From the NCBI GenBank assembly GCA_937872165.1, contig CALMOR010000128.1, forward strand, positions 4,497 through 25,381: a stretch of 20,885 nucleotides of DNA, given 5' to 3'. The notes under the pieces are model-generated. The model saw only the letters and a list, made by a program, of their open reading frames with translations, had not been told where the DNA came from and did no database searches. This DNA is from an uncultured Burkholderiales bacterium (GTDB lineage Bacteria; Pseudomonadota; Gammaproteobacteria; Burkholderiales; Burkholderiaceae_D). The translations under genes were made by a program, and so were the position numbers. This document shows, piece by piece, positions 12,956-20,300 of the stretch; position 1 is the stretch's first letter, and each line of letters opens with the position of its first letter.

Positions 12956-14080
12956 ATGTCGCTTCGTCGCCTCGCCTCGCTCTTCGCCTTCGCCTGCTTC
13001 GCGCCCTGCCTCCTCGCGCCGGTCGCATCGCACGCCGGTCCCTACAGCGGCCTCTACGTGTTCGGCGACAGTCTCTCGGACGGCGGCAGCGACCTTGCCT
13101 TGTCGTCGTCGATCAACCTCGCTACCGGAGGCGCGTTCCCACTGATTCCCGCTCCTTCGGTCAGCCCGCTCGGTCGCTTCGGCAACGGCCTGGTCGCCGT
13201 CGACTACCTCGCGCGATCGCTGCAGCTGCCGCTGACCGCGCACTACCTGACCGCGCCCTTCCTCGGCGGCGCGACCGGCGGCACCAACTACGCGCAGGGA
13301 GGCGCCACGTCGGGCGCGACCAACGCGTCGGTGCCGGGCACGATCGCGGTCGGGCCGAACACGCTCGTCACCGGCTTCAAGGGGGTGACAGCCGAGATCG
13401 CCGACTACGTCGCCGTGACGCCTCACGCGGATCCGAACGCCGTCTACGTGGTGTGGTCGGGCGCGAACGATTTCCTCCACCTCGGCAGCGTTCCCGGCGC
13501 GCCCGGTTGCACCGGCTCGATCGTCGCCATCGCCGTCTGCACGGCCGTGACGAACGTGACCAGCTCGGTCGCGACGCTCGCCGCGCTGGGGGCGAAGCAC
13601 ATCCTCGTCCCCAACCTCCCGGACCTCGGCGAGACCGCCGGCTCCATCGCGGGCGGTCTGCAGGCGGAGGCTCAGGGCCATGCGATCTCGGTCGCCTACA
13701 ACGCGGGGCTGGCCGGATCGCTCGCGGGTCTGTCGTCGTTCTTTCCCGGCGATATCCTCCCGTTCGATCTCTTCGGCCTCTTCGACCAGATCCTCGCCGA
13801 CGCCGACCGCTACGGCTTCTCCAACACGACGATGTCGTGCCTGAGCGGCAGCGTGGCGGACGCGACGTCGGTCGTCACGGCCGCCTGCGCGCAGGCCGGT
13901 GCCGATCACTACGTCTTCTGGGACGACGTGCATCCCACACAGGCGGCGCAAGCCATCCTCGGACAGCGGCTCGCGGCGACGCTCGGCGTTCCCGAGCCTT
14001 CGCTGTTCGCGTTGCTCGGCCTCGGAGCCGCCGCGGGTCTCGTCGCGCGTCGACGCGCGCCGCCCGCCCGCGCCGCCTGA
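12956..14080 (+). CDS. GDSL/SGNH-family esterase with PEP-CTERM sorting signal
   Basis: 374 residues; AAGGA 7 bases upstream of the ATG. A signal peptide (residues 1-27) ends ASHA. Catalytic block I is VFGDSLSDGGSD with nucleophile Ser39. A GRFGNG segment follows; block III is VVWSGANDF with the oxyanion Asn; block V is FWDDVHPT near residues 321-327 with the Asp/His pair. Residues 345-374 are a classic PEP-CTERM tail: VPEP, a hydrophobic helix (SLFALLGLGAAAGLVA), then RRR and a short Ala/Pro end. Such tails are cut by exosortase, and their proteins are surface-exposed or go into extracellular polymer matrix in Gram-negative bacteria. Exosortase is not in this window. The enzyme is probably a secreted lipase/esterase; the substrate is unknown. 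It stands alone, convergent with the decarboxylase gene. Confidence 0.92.
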   Translation: MSLRRLASLFAFACFAPCLLAPVASHAGPYSGLYVFGDSLSDGGSDLALSSSINLATGGAFPLIPAPSVSPLGRFGNGLVAVDYLARSLQLPLTAHYLTAPFLGGATGGTNYAQGGATSGATNASVPGTIAVGPNTLVTGFKGVTAEIADYVAVTPHADPNAVYVVWSGANDFLHLGSVPGAPGCTGSIVAIAVCTAVTNVTSSVATLAALGAKHILVPNLPDLGETAGSIAGGLQAEAQGHAISVAYNAGLAGSLAGLSSFFPGDILPFDLFGLFDQILADADRYGFSNTTMSCLSGSVADATSVVTAACAQAGADHYVFWDDVHPTQAAQAILGQRLAATLGVPEPSLFALLGLGAAAGLVARRRAPPARAA

Positions 14081-14243
14081 TACGCGGACCGCGGGCACGA
14101 GCGGGACGAGCCGCCAAGCCTCGCGTGGCCGACGACCGACCGCTCGCCGGTCGCCATCGCACCGGTGTCCGTCGATGCCGCGGCCCGGAGGCGCCGCGTG
14201 TCGGCTTCGTCTGTCCGATCATCGAATGCCGACGGCGATGCCC

Positions 14244-14267
14244 CGCCGGCTCCGCGGCGGAGCGGCG
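14244..14267. terminator. GC-rich hairpin between convergent genes
   Basis: A stem of about 10 bp with one bulged base (CGCCG-g-CTCCG against CGGAGCGGCG, 3-base loop) lies 10 bases beyond the decarboxylase stop on the minus strand, in the 196-base gap between converging genes. There is no clear T-run. It may terminate both transcripts. Confidence 0.5.
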
Positions 14268-14276
14268 TGACGACGA

Positions 14277-16544
14277 TCAGTCCCGCGGCGTCGCCGCTCC
14301 CAGGCTCACGCAGTCGACGAAGAAGCTGGTCTTCCGGTCGACGGTCGTCTCGACGAGACCGTGGATGTCGGTCTCGAAGCCGGGGAATGCGAGGTTGAAA
14401 CGCTGCGCGAACTTGAGGTACTCGACGATCGTCTTGTTGAAGCGCTCGCCGGGGATCAGCAGCGGGATGCCCGGCGGATAGGGCGTCAGCAACACGCTCG
14501 TGATGCGGCCTTCGAGCTCGTCGATCGGCACGCGATCGATCTCGCGATGCGCCATGCAGGCGTAGGCCTGAGACGGCTTCATCGCCGGCTGCATGTCGGA
14601 CAGGTACATCTCGGTGGTCACGCGGGCCACGTCGTGCAGCCGGTACATGTCGTGGATCTGCTGGCTCAGGTCCTTCAGCCCGACGCGCTCGTACATCGGA
14701 TGCGTCTGCGCGAACTCGGGAAGGATGCGCCAGATCGGCTGGTTGCGATCGTAGTCGTCCTTGAACTGCTGCAGCGCCGTCAGCAGCGTGTTCCATCGGC
14801 CTTTCGTGATGCCGATCGTGAACATGATGAAGAACGAGTAGAGCCCGGTCTTCTCGACGATGACGCCGTGCTCCGCGAGGTAGCGGGTGACGATGGACGC
14901 AGGGATGCCCGCCTTGGCGAACTTGCCCGACACGTCGAGACCCGGCGTGATCAGGGTCGACTTGATCGGGTCGAGCATGTTGAAGCCGCCCGCCAGGTTG
15001 CCGAAGCCGTGCCACTTCTCGTTCGACTTCAGCACCCAGTCCGACTGCTTGCCGATGCCGTCCTCGACGAGCTTGTCCGGCCCCCAGACCTTGAACCACC
15101 AGTCCTTGCCGAACTCCGCGTCGATCTTCCGCATCGCGCGACGGAAGTCGAGCGCCTCGAGGATGCTCTCCTCGACCAGCGCCGTGCCTCCGGGCGGCTC
15201 CATCATCGCGGCCGCGATGTCGCACGACGCGATGATCGCGTACTGCGGGCTCGTCGACGTGTGCATCAGGAAGGCCTCGTTGAAGATCGTCGGATCGAGC
15301 TTCACGGTCTCGGACTCGCGCACCAGGATCTGCGAAGCCTGCGACAGCCCGGCCAGCATCTTGTGGGTCGACTGGGTCGCATAGATCATCGACGTCTTCG
15401 GTCGCGGCCGGTCCTGGCCGATCGCATGCATGTTCCGGTAGAACTCGTGGAACGACGCGTGCGGGCACCAGGCTTCGTCGAAGTGCAGGTTGTCGATGCG
15501 ACCGTCGAGCATCGTCTTCAACACCTCGTCGTTGTAGAGCACGCCGTCGTAGGTGGACTGCGTGATCGTCAGGATGCGCGGCTGTCGGTTCTTCGCCTTC
15601 CGCGCGAACGGATTGGCCTCGATCTTCCGCGCGATGCTCTCGGGCGTGAACTCGTCCTTCGGGATCGGTCCGATGATGCCGAGGTGGTTGCGCTTCGGCG
15701 TGAGGAAGACCGGGATCGCGCCGGTCATCGTGATCGCATGCAGGATCGACTTGTGGCAGTTGCGGTCCACGACGACGATGTCGTCGGGCGCGATGCTCGC
15801 GTGCCACACGATCTTGTTCGACGTCGACGTGCCGTTGGTGACGAAGTAGCAGTGGTCCGCGTGGAAGATGCGCGCCGCGTTGCGTTCGGAGGCCGCGACC
15901 GGGCCGGTGTGATCGAGCAGCTGGCCGAGTTCCTCGACCGCGTTGCAGACGTCGGCGCGCAGCATGTTCTCGCCGAAGAACTGGTGGAACATCTGGCCCA
16001 CCGGACTCTTGAGGAAGGCCACGCCGCCCGAGTGGCCGGGGCAGTGCCACGAGTACGAGCCGTCCTGCGCGTAGTGGACCAGCGCGCGGAAGAACGGCGG
16101 CGCGAGACCGTCGAGATACGCGCGCGCCTCGCGGATGATGTGGCGCGCGACGAACTCCGGCGTGTCCTCGAACATGTGGATGAAGCCGTGCAGCTCCTTC
16201 AGGATGTCGTTCGGGATATGGCGCGAGGTCCGCGTCTCGCCGTAGATGTAGATCGGGATGTCGGCGTTCTTGAAGCGGATCTCCTCGATGAACGCGCGCA
16301 GGTTCAGCACCGCCGGGTCGAGCTCGGGCCCGGGCGTGAACTCCTCGTCGTCGATCGACAGCACGAAGGCCGAAGCGCGCGACTGCTGCTGCGCGAACTG
16401 CGACAGATCGCCGTAGCTGGTCGCGCCCAGCACCTCCATCCCTTCCGCTTCGAAGGCCGCCGCGAGCGCGCGGATGCCGAGGCCCGACGTGTTCTCCGAA
16501 CGGTAGTCCTCGTCGATGATGACGATGGGAAAGCGGAATTTCAT
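14277..16544 (-). CDS. PLP-dependent arginine/lysine/ornithine decarboxylase
   Basis: 755 residues from the ATG at 16544 (minus strand), with AGAAGG just upstream. The open frame continues upstream, but that part is a shadow of the gene on the other strand. Residues 1-125 form the receiver-like wing domain (MKFRFPIVIIDEDYRSENTS). The PLP domain follows, with GHSGG, THPG-like segment TNGTSTSNK, LHFDEAWCPHASFHEFY (Asp and Trp contacts to PLP), and STHKMLAGLSQAS with Schiff-base Lys at about residue 395. The C-terminal domain runs to the end, with YPPGIPLLIPGERF near residue 695. Length and order match AdiA/LdcC/SpeC-type fold-I decarboxylases. The enzyme converts a basic amino acid to a diamine (agmatine, cadaverine or putrescine), for polyamine synthesis or acid resistance. 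Close relatives are common in Burkholderiales, but substrate choice cannot be read here. No matching antiporter is adjacent. Confidence 0.93.
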   Translation of the reverse strand: MKFRFPIVIIDEDYRSENTSGLGIRALAAAFEAEGMEVLGATSYGDLSQFAQQQSRASAFVLSIDDEEFTPGPELDPAVLNLRAFIEEIRFKNADIPIYIYGETRTSRHIPNDILKELHGFIHMFEDTPEFVARHIIREARAYLDGLAPPFFRALVHYAQDGSYSWHCPGHSGGVAFLKSPVGQMFHQFFGENMLRADVCNAVEELGQLLDHTGPVAASERNAARIFHADHCYFVTNGTSTSNKIVWHASIAPDDIVVVDRNCHKSILHAITMTGAIPVFLTPKRNHLGIIGPIPKDEFTPESIARKIEANPFARKAKNRQPRILTITQSTYDGVLYNDEVLKTMLDGRIDNLHFDEAWCPHASFHEFYRNMHAIGQDRPRPKTSMIYATQSTHKMLAGLSQASQILVRESETVKLDPTIFNEAFLMHTSTSPQYAIIASCDIAAAMMEPPGGTALVEESILEALDFRRAMRKIDAEFGKDWWFKVWGPDKLVEDGIGKQSDWVLKSNEKWHGFGNLAGGFNMLDPIKSTLITPGLDVSGKFAKAGIPASIVTRYLAEHGVIVEKTGLYSFFIMFTIGITKGRWNTLLTALQQFKDDYDRNQPIWRILPEFAQTHPMYERVGLKDLSQQIHDMYRLHDVARVTTEMYLSDMQPAMKPSQAYACMAHREIDRVPIDELEGRITSVLLTPYPPGIPLLIPGERFNKTIVEYLKFAQRFNLAFPGFETDIHGLVETTVDRKTSFFVDCVSLGAATPRD

Positions 16545-16641
16545 CGCGGCCTTCTGATGTCGTGAGTTCGCTCGACGGCGCGTCGTCGGCCACCGGGAAC
16601 ACGCGTCGCCCGCGGCCCGTCGTCGCTGGCGGGAGGCGCGC

Positions 16642-16647
16642 ATTCTA
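16642..16647 (-). promoter_or_regulatory. Candidate -10 element for the decarboxylase gene
   Basis: On the minus strand the sequence reads TTTGTGACTAGAATGCGCGCC. TAGAAT matches the -10 consensus at five of six bases and lies about 100 bases before the start codon, in the only locally AT-rich spot. No good -35 hexamer is found at the usual distance. Confidence 0.35.
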
Positions 16648-16732
16648 GTCACAAACCCGGGCGACGCCGGCGCATCGCCGCCCGTCGAACGACGGCGACA
16701 TCTGCGAGGCGACCCGTCGCGGGCCACGCCAT

Positions 16733-16762
16733 TTGCAGCGGGGTCGCCCCTGGTCCTACCAT
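16733..16762 (+). promoter_or_regulatory. Candidate promoter for the terminal operon
   Basis: TTGCAG, 18 bases, then TACCAT. Three of six and four of six bases match the sigma-70 hexamers, with acceptable spacing. It lies about 230 bases before the first gene, so the leader would be long. The same TACCAT hexamer occurs upstream of ccdA. Confidence 0.3.
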
Positions 16763-16995
16763 CGCCCCTCGAACGATGCGCGGATGTCCGCATCGCAACC
16801 GGACTGGCCGGGGCGCGACCCCGGGACGAACGTGAGTGCTCGGACCGAGACGCGGATGCAGGAAGAAGCGCGGCACGTACGACGGACCGACGTCCGCCGG
16901 CCGCTCGCGAGGACCGTGCCCGTGCGGCCGACGCGACGGCACGACTTCCCGCCGGACGACGACGCGCTGCGGACTCGCGGATCGAACAGGACCTG

Positions 16996-18837
16996 ATGGA
17001 AGACGTCTTCGACGCGGCATGGCAGGACCCCTCGGCCGAGCGCATCGCGACGGTCGAAGCGAAGCTCGCGTCGTTGCTCGACATCCACGGGCTGTCGCTG
17101 CTCGCCGACGCGGGACGGCTGCGCAGTCGACTGCTCGGCGCACGGCCCGATGCGGAGCAGGCGGTCGACGCGATCGTCGATGCGCTCGATGCGGGGGTCG
17201 CCCACGCCCTCAGCCACGCGGAAGTCGATGCGGCACTGCCGGCGCTGCTGCGACGTTCGGTCGACGACCTGCTCGCGAGACCCGGACTCGACGCGACCTG
17301 GGCGACGTGGGCGGTCCGCACCTGGGCGCATGCGCTCGCGCTGCCGTCGGCGGGTATCGCCGGACCGGCGTCGATCCTCGCGGGCCGGCCTACGGTCGCG
17401 GCGCCGTCCCCGTCCTCGCGGGTGGAGCAGGCGTTGCGCGCTTCGGACTTCCAGCGCCGGACCGCGGATACCGTATTGCGCAGCGCGAGGCAGGTGCCGC
17501 ATCCGGACGAACCGTCACAAGCTTTCGTCCCGACGTCGATCGCGGACGCGCCGGTCGATGCGGCCCCGCTCGCGGCACCGCCGGCGCCCCCGGCGCCCCC
17601 GGCGCCCCCGGCGCGGGAGGCCGAACCCGACCCCATCGTCGCCGTGGCCGGGAGCCAGCCCGTCCCGCCGCCGGCGATCGCCGCCCACGAGATCTCCGGC
17701 GAGCCCGCAGGGAGCGTCGACGCGGCTGCGACGCCCGAGCCGCCTCGCGCGATCGCCGCGACGCGCTACGAGCATGCCATCGCGGCGCCGCGTGCGACGC
17801 CGCTGGCGTTCAGGATCGCCGGGGTGACGCTGATCGCGCTGGCCGTGCTGGCATGGATCGGAATGGATGTCTGGCAATGGACGCGCGGTCCGGCCTTCCC
17901 GACACCCGCTCCTCACGAACCGGCATCGACCGTCCCTTCGTCGGCGACCGAGGCGGACGCGCGACCGCCGGAGCCCGAAGTCAGGACAGCGACCGCCGAG
18001 GTGCCGGCCGCGACGTCGCCGGTGGCCGACGGAACCGTGTCGCCGCCCGGCGTCGCGCCTGCTCCGGTCGCGCCTGCTCCGGTCGCGCCTGCTCCGGTCG
18101 CGCCTGCTTCGGTCGCGCCTGCTTCGGTCGCGTCTCCTTCGGTCGCGCCTGCTCCGGTCGCATCTGCTTCGGCCGCGCCTGCGCCCGCCGAAGCTTCGTC
18201 GCCGGCGAGTCGGGTACAGGCGGAGCCGTCGCGGGTCGCGAAGCAACGGCCGGTGATCGCACGGATCGACGCCGCCCGCGTGAAGGAAGGCGCTCCGTTC
18301 ACCGCCGTGCTGCGCATGGCCGGCGATCCGAAGGACGTGGTCTCGGTCGAACGTCGCGTCGTCGATGCGAGCGGATCGTGGCCCGCTTTCCGTGCGGCCA
18401 CGCGCGGCAACGGCCTGCAACGATCGAAGGGCAACGTGCTGGTCGTATCGTTCCGCGCGATGGCCGCGCCGGCGCGCGCGACGATCGCGTTCACCGCCGT
18501 CGCGGGCGATGGCGGCCGCAGCGAGCCGAAGGTCGCGACGGTGACGGTCGTGCCCGCCCGGTCGCCGATCGGCGCGGGTCCGCTCGCCGCGGCGAAAGCC
18601 TCCGTACCCGCGACGGCTCCGACGGCGGGGGACTGCACCGCATCCACCTGCGGCACCGTGATCGATGCCCGCGAGGGCGGGACGACCGCGACTTCCGGCG
18701 CTCCGTCCTATCGCATCGTCGTGCGGATGGACGACCGCTCGGGCGAGACCTTCCGGCTGCCCTACCGCCTGCGCACCGGAAGTCGCGTTCGAAAGGCGGG
18801 CGACCGCCTAGTGCCGCTCGGCAGCGAGTCGCCATGA
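16996..18837 (+). CDS. Membrane-anchored modular protein of unknown function with N-terminal helical domain, Pro/Ala repeats and SlyB-like tail
   Basis: 613 residues; AGGA lies 4 bases before the ATG. Residues 20-116 are a helical domain with I-H-G, then L-x-x-L-L, DALD and the closing WATWAVRTWAHAL. It aligns without gaps over 97 residues with the start of the gene at 20293. After a low-complexity linker (PPAPPAPPAPPA near residue 197), one transmembrane helix lies at about 271-292 (IAGVTLIALAVLAWIGMDVW). There is no signal peptide, so the N-terminus is probably cytoplasmic. A Pro/Ala/Val spacer built from nine 5-residue repeats (353-397) would lie in the periplasm. It is followed by a beta-rich, possibly Ig-like segment (about 420-515). 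The end (STCGTVIDAREGG, then YRIVVRMDDRSGETF, VRKAGDRLVPL) resembles the flanks of SlyB-type glycine-zipper lipoproteins without the zipper. The stop overlaps the next start (ATGA). Function is unknown; a cell-envelope sensor or scaffold is speculation. Confidence 0.8.
   Translation: MEDVFDAAWQDPSAERIATVEAKLASLLDIHGLSLLADAGRLRSRLLGARPDAEQAVDAIVDALDAGVAHALSHAEVDAALPALLRRSVDDLLARPGLDATWATWAVRTWAHALALPSAGIAGPASILAGRPTVAAPSPSSRVEQALRASDFQRRTADTVLRSARQVPHPDEPSQAFVPTSIADAPVDAAPLAAPPAPPAPPAPPAREAEPDPIVAVAGSQPVPPPAIAAHEISGEPAGSVDAAATPEPPRAIAATRYEHAIAAPRATPLAFRIAGVTLIALAVLAWIGMDVWQWTRGPAFPTPAPHEPASTVPSSATEADARPPEPEVRTATAEVPAATSPVADGTVSPPGVAPAPVAPAPVAPAPVAPASVAPASVASPSVAPAPVASASAAPAPAEASSPASRVQAEPSRVAKQRPVIARIDAARVKEGAPFTAVLRMAGDPKDVVSVERRVVDASGSWPAFRAATRGNGLQRSKGNVLVVSFRAMAAPARATIAFTAVAGDGGRSEPKVATVTVVPARSPIGAGPLAAAKASVPATAPTAGDCTASTCGTVIDAREGGTTATSGAPSYRIVVRMDDRSGETFRLPYRLRTGSRVRKAGDRLVPLGSESP
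17581..17614 (+). repeat. 9-bp tandem repeat encoding Pro-Ala-Pro units
   Basis: CCGGCGCCC is repeated about 3.8 times without mismatch, in frame inside the linker of the 613-residue protein. It encodes PAP/PPA units. The unit length is a multiple of three, so copy changes would keep the frame. Confidence 0.9.
18052..18186 (+). repeat. 15-bp tandem repeat, nine units, encoding Val-Ala-Pro-Ala-Pro/Ser
   Basis: The unit is GTCGCGCCTGCTCCG. Units 1-3 and 7 are identical, and 4 and 5 differ by one base. Units 6, 8 and 9 are more diverged, so the array looks recent at its 5' end and decayed at its 3' end. It encodes the periplasmic-side spacer after the transmembrane helix of the 613-residue protein. 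Gain or loss of units would change spacer length by five residues each without shifting the frame. Confidence 0.95.
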
Positions 18838-20300
18838 CGACGTATCAGCGATCGTCCGACCCGACGGGCCGCGTTGCGAGCCCACCCGGGACCGTCCCGT
18901 CGCCGCAAGCTTCGCATCCCGCTTCCTCGTCGACCAGCATGGACACGCGCATCTCCGACCTCGATGTCGCGCGCGCACCGCGCGCGAACCTCACGCCCCT
19001 CGAAGTCCGCGCGGACGAGCGTCGACGCATCTGGGCGATCGTCGGCGGCTCGTCCGGCAACCTCGTCGAGTGGTACGACTTCTATGCGTACTCGTTCGCG
19101 GCGCTCTACTTCGCGTCGTCGTTCTTTCCCGCGGGCGACCAGACCTCGCAGTTGCTGAACACCGCCGGCATCTTCGGCGCGGGGTTCCTGATGCGACCGC
19201 TCGGTGGATGGCTGTTCGGCAAGCTCGCCGACCGACGCGGTCGACGGTCGTCGATGATGATCGCGATGCTGGTCATGTGCGGCGGCTCGCTGATGATCGC
19301 GGCGCTACCGACCTACGCGGCCATCGGCACCGCGGCGCCGCTGTTGCTGCTCGTCGCCCGGCTGATCCAGGGCGTCTCGGTCGGTGGCGAATACGGCATC
19401 AGCGCGACCTACATGAGCGAGGTGGCGCGTACGGGCCGTCGCGGCTTCCTCGGCTCGTTCCAGTACGTCACGCTGATCGGTGGACAACTGCTCGCGGTGC
19501 TCGTCCTCTTCGTGCTGCAGCTGTTCCTTTCGCAGGACGAGATGCGCGCATGGGGATGGCGAGTGCCGTTCGTGATCGGCGCATGCGCGGCCATCGTCGC
19601 GCTCTTCCTGCGCCGCTCGCTGCACGAGACCACCAGCGCGAAGGACCGATCGGCCGCGGAGGCCGGCACCTTCGCGGGCCTGTCGCGACACAAGCACGCC
19701 GTGCTGACGGTGCTCGGCTTCACGGCCGGCGGCTCGCTCGTCTTCTATACGTTCACGACCTACATGCAGAAGTACCTCGTCAACACGGCGGGGATGTCGA
19801 AGCAGACCGCGACGAGCACGATGACGGTGGTGCTGTTCGTCTACATGATCATGCAACCGCTGTTCGGCGCCCTGGCCGATCGATGGGGTCGCAAGAAGTC
19901 CATGATCGCGTTCGGCCTGCTGTCGACGATCGCTGTGGTGCCGCTGATGTCGGCCCTCGCCCACGTCGCGAGTCCGATCGCCGCGTTCCTCCTCGTCACC
20001 TGCGGTCTCGCCATCGTCAGCCTCTACACCTCGATCAGCGGCCTCGTGAAAGCCGAGCTCTTCCCGACCACGGTCCGTGCGCTCGGCGTCGGTTTCACCT
20101 ACGGCCTCGGCAACGCGATCTTCGGCGGCAGCGCGGAATACATCGCGCTGTGGTTCAAGCAGGCCGGCCGCGAGGACTGGTTCTATTGGTACGTAGCGCT
20201 GCTCTGCGCGGTGGCGTTCGCGGTCGCGCTGTTCATGCCCGACGCCCGCGAGACGGGCCACCTGCGCCACGACATGGAGATCGAGCCGCAACATGGCTGA
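18834..20300 (+). CDS. MFS transporter, metabolite:H+ symporter family (KgtP-like)
   Basis: 488 residues from ATG 18834, which overlaps the previous stop as ATGA; ATG 18939 would give 453 residues, closer to the usual KgtP length of ~430. The first ~60 residues are low-complexity Ser/Pro/Thr and may not be translated. Twelve hydrophobic segments follow. Family marks are GSSGNLVEWYDFYAY before and in helix 1, the loop 2-3 signature GGWLFGKLADRRGRR, VGGEYGISATYMSEVA in helix 5, and the repeated loop motif FGALADRWGRKKSM in the second half, followed by LFPTTVRALG. Relatives import 2-oxoglutarate, citrate, shikimate, proline/betaine and similar compounds with protons across the inner membrane. 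The exact substrate is not readable. It lies between two genes sharing an unusual domain and overlaps both, so it is co-translated with them. Confidence 0.9.
   Translation: MTTYQRSSDPTGRVASPPGTVPSPQASHPASSSTSMDTRISDLDVARAPRANLTPLEVRADERRRIWAIVGGSSGNLVEWYDFYAYSFAALYFASSFFPAGDQTSQLLNTAGIFGAGFLMRPLGGWLFGKLADRRGRRSSMMIAMLVMCGGSLMIAALPTYAAIGTAAPLLLLVARLIQGVSVGGEYGISATYMSEVARTGRRGFLGSFQYVTLIGGQLLAVLVLFVLQLFLSQDEMRAWGWRVPFVIGACAAIVALFLRRSLHETTSAKDRSAAEAGTFAGLSRHKHAVLTVLGFTAGGSLVFYTFTTYMQKYLVNTAGMSKQTATSTMTVVLFVYMIMQPLFGALADRWGRKKSMIAFGLLSTIAVVPLMSALAHVASPIAAFLLVTCGLAIVSLYTSISGLVKAELFPTTVRALGVGFTYGLGNAIFGGSAEYIALWFKQAGREDWFYWYVALLCAVAFAVALFMPDARETGHLRHDMEIEPQHG

Larger units (their letters stand above)
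16545..16995. other. Divergent intergenic region (451 bases) between the decarboxylase and the 613-residue protein
   Basis: No supported gene lies here. Frames from both neighbours run through it only because of the GC bias. It holds the decarboxylase leader (about 90 bases after a TAGAAT element on the minus strand) and a possible plus-strand promoter near 16733-16762. The remaining bases up to 16995 show no clear motif except AGGA at 16988, 4 bases before the next ATG. Confidence 0.55.

Noticed and set aside
14361..16565. A 734-codon plus-strand frame opposite the decarboxylase
   Set aside because: Antisense shadow, with composition typical of reverse-complemented GC-rich coding DNA.
16545..17636. 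N-terminal extension of the decarboxylase frame on the minus strand
   Set aside because: The canonical MKFRFPIVIIDEDYR start with a ribosome site is at 16544. The upstream part is Ser/Arg-rich and antisense to the helical-domain gene.
18052..18186. Possible CRISPR-like repeat array
   Set aside because: The repeats are contiguous 15-mers with no spacers and lie in frame in a coding sequence.
16836..18833. Long upstream extension of the MFS frame
   Set aside because: It overlaps the 613-residue protein in another frame and is Arg/Gly-rich. The transporter homology begins only after 18939.
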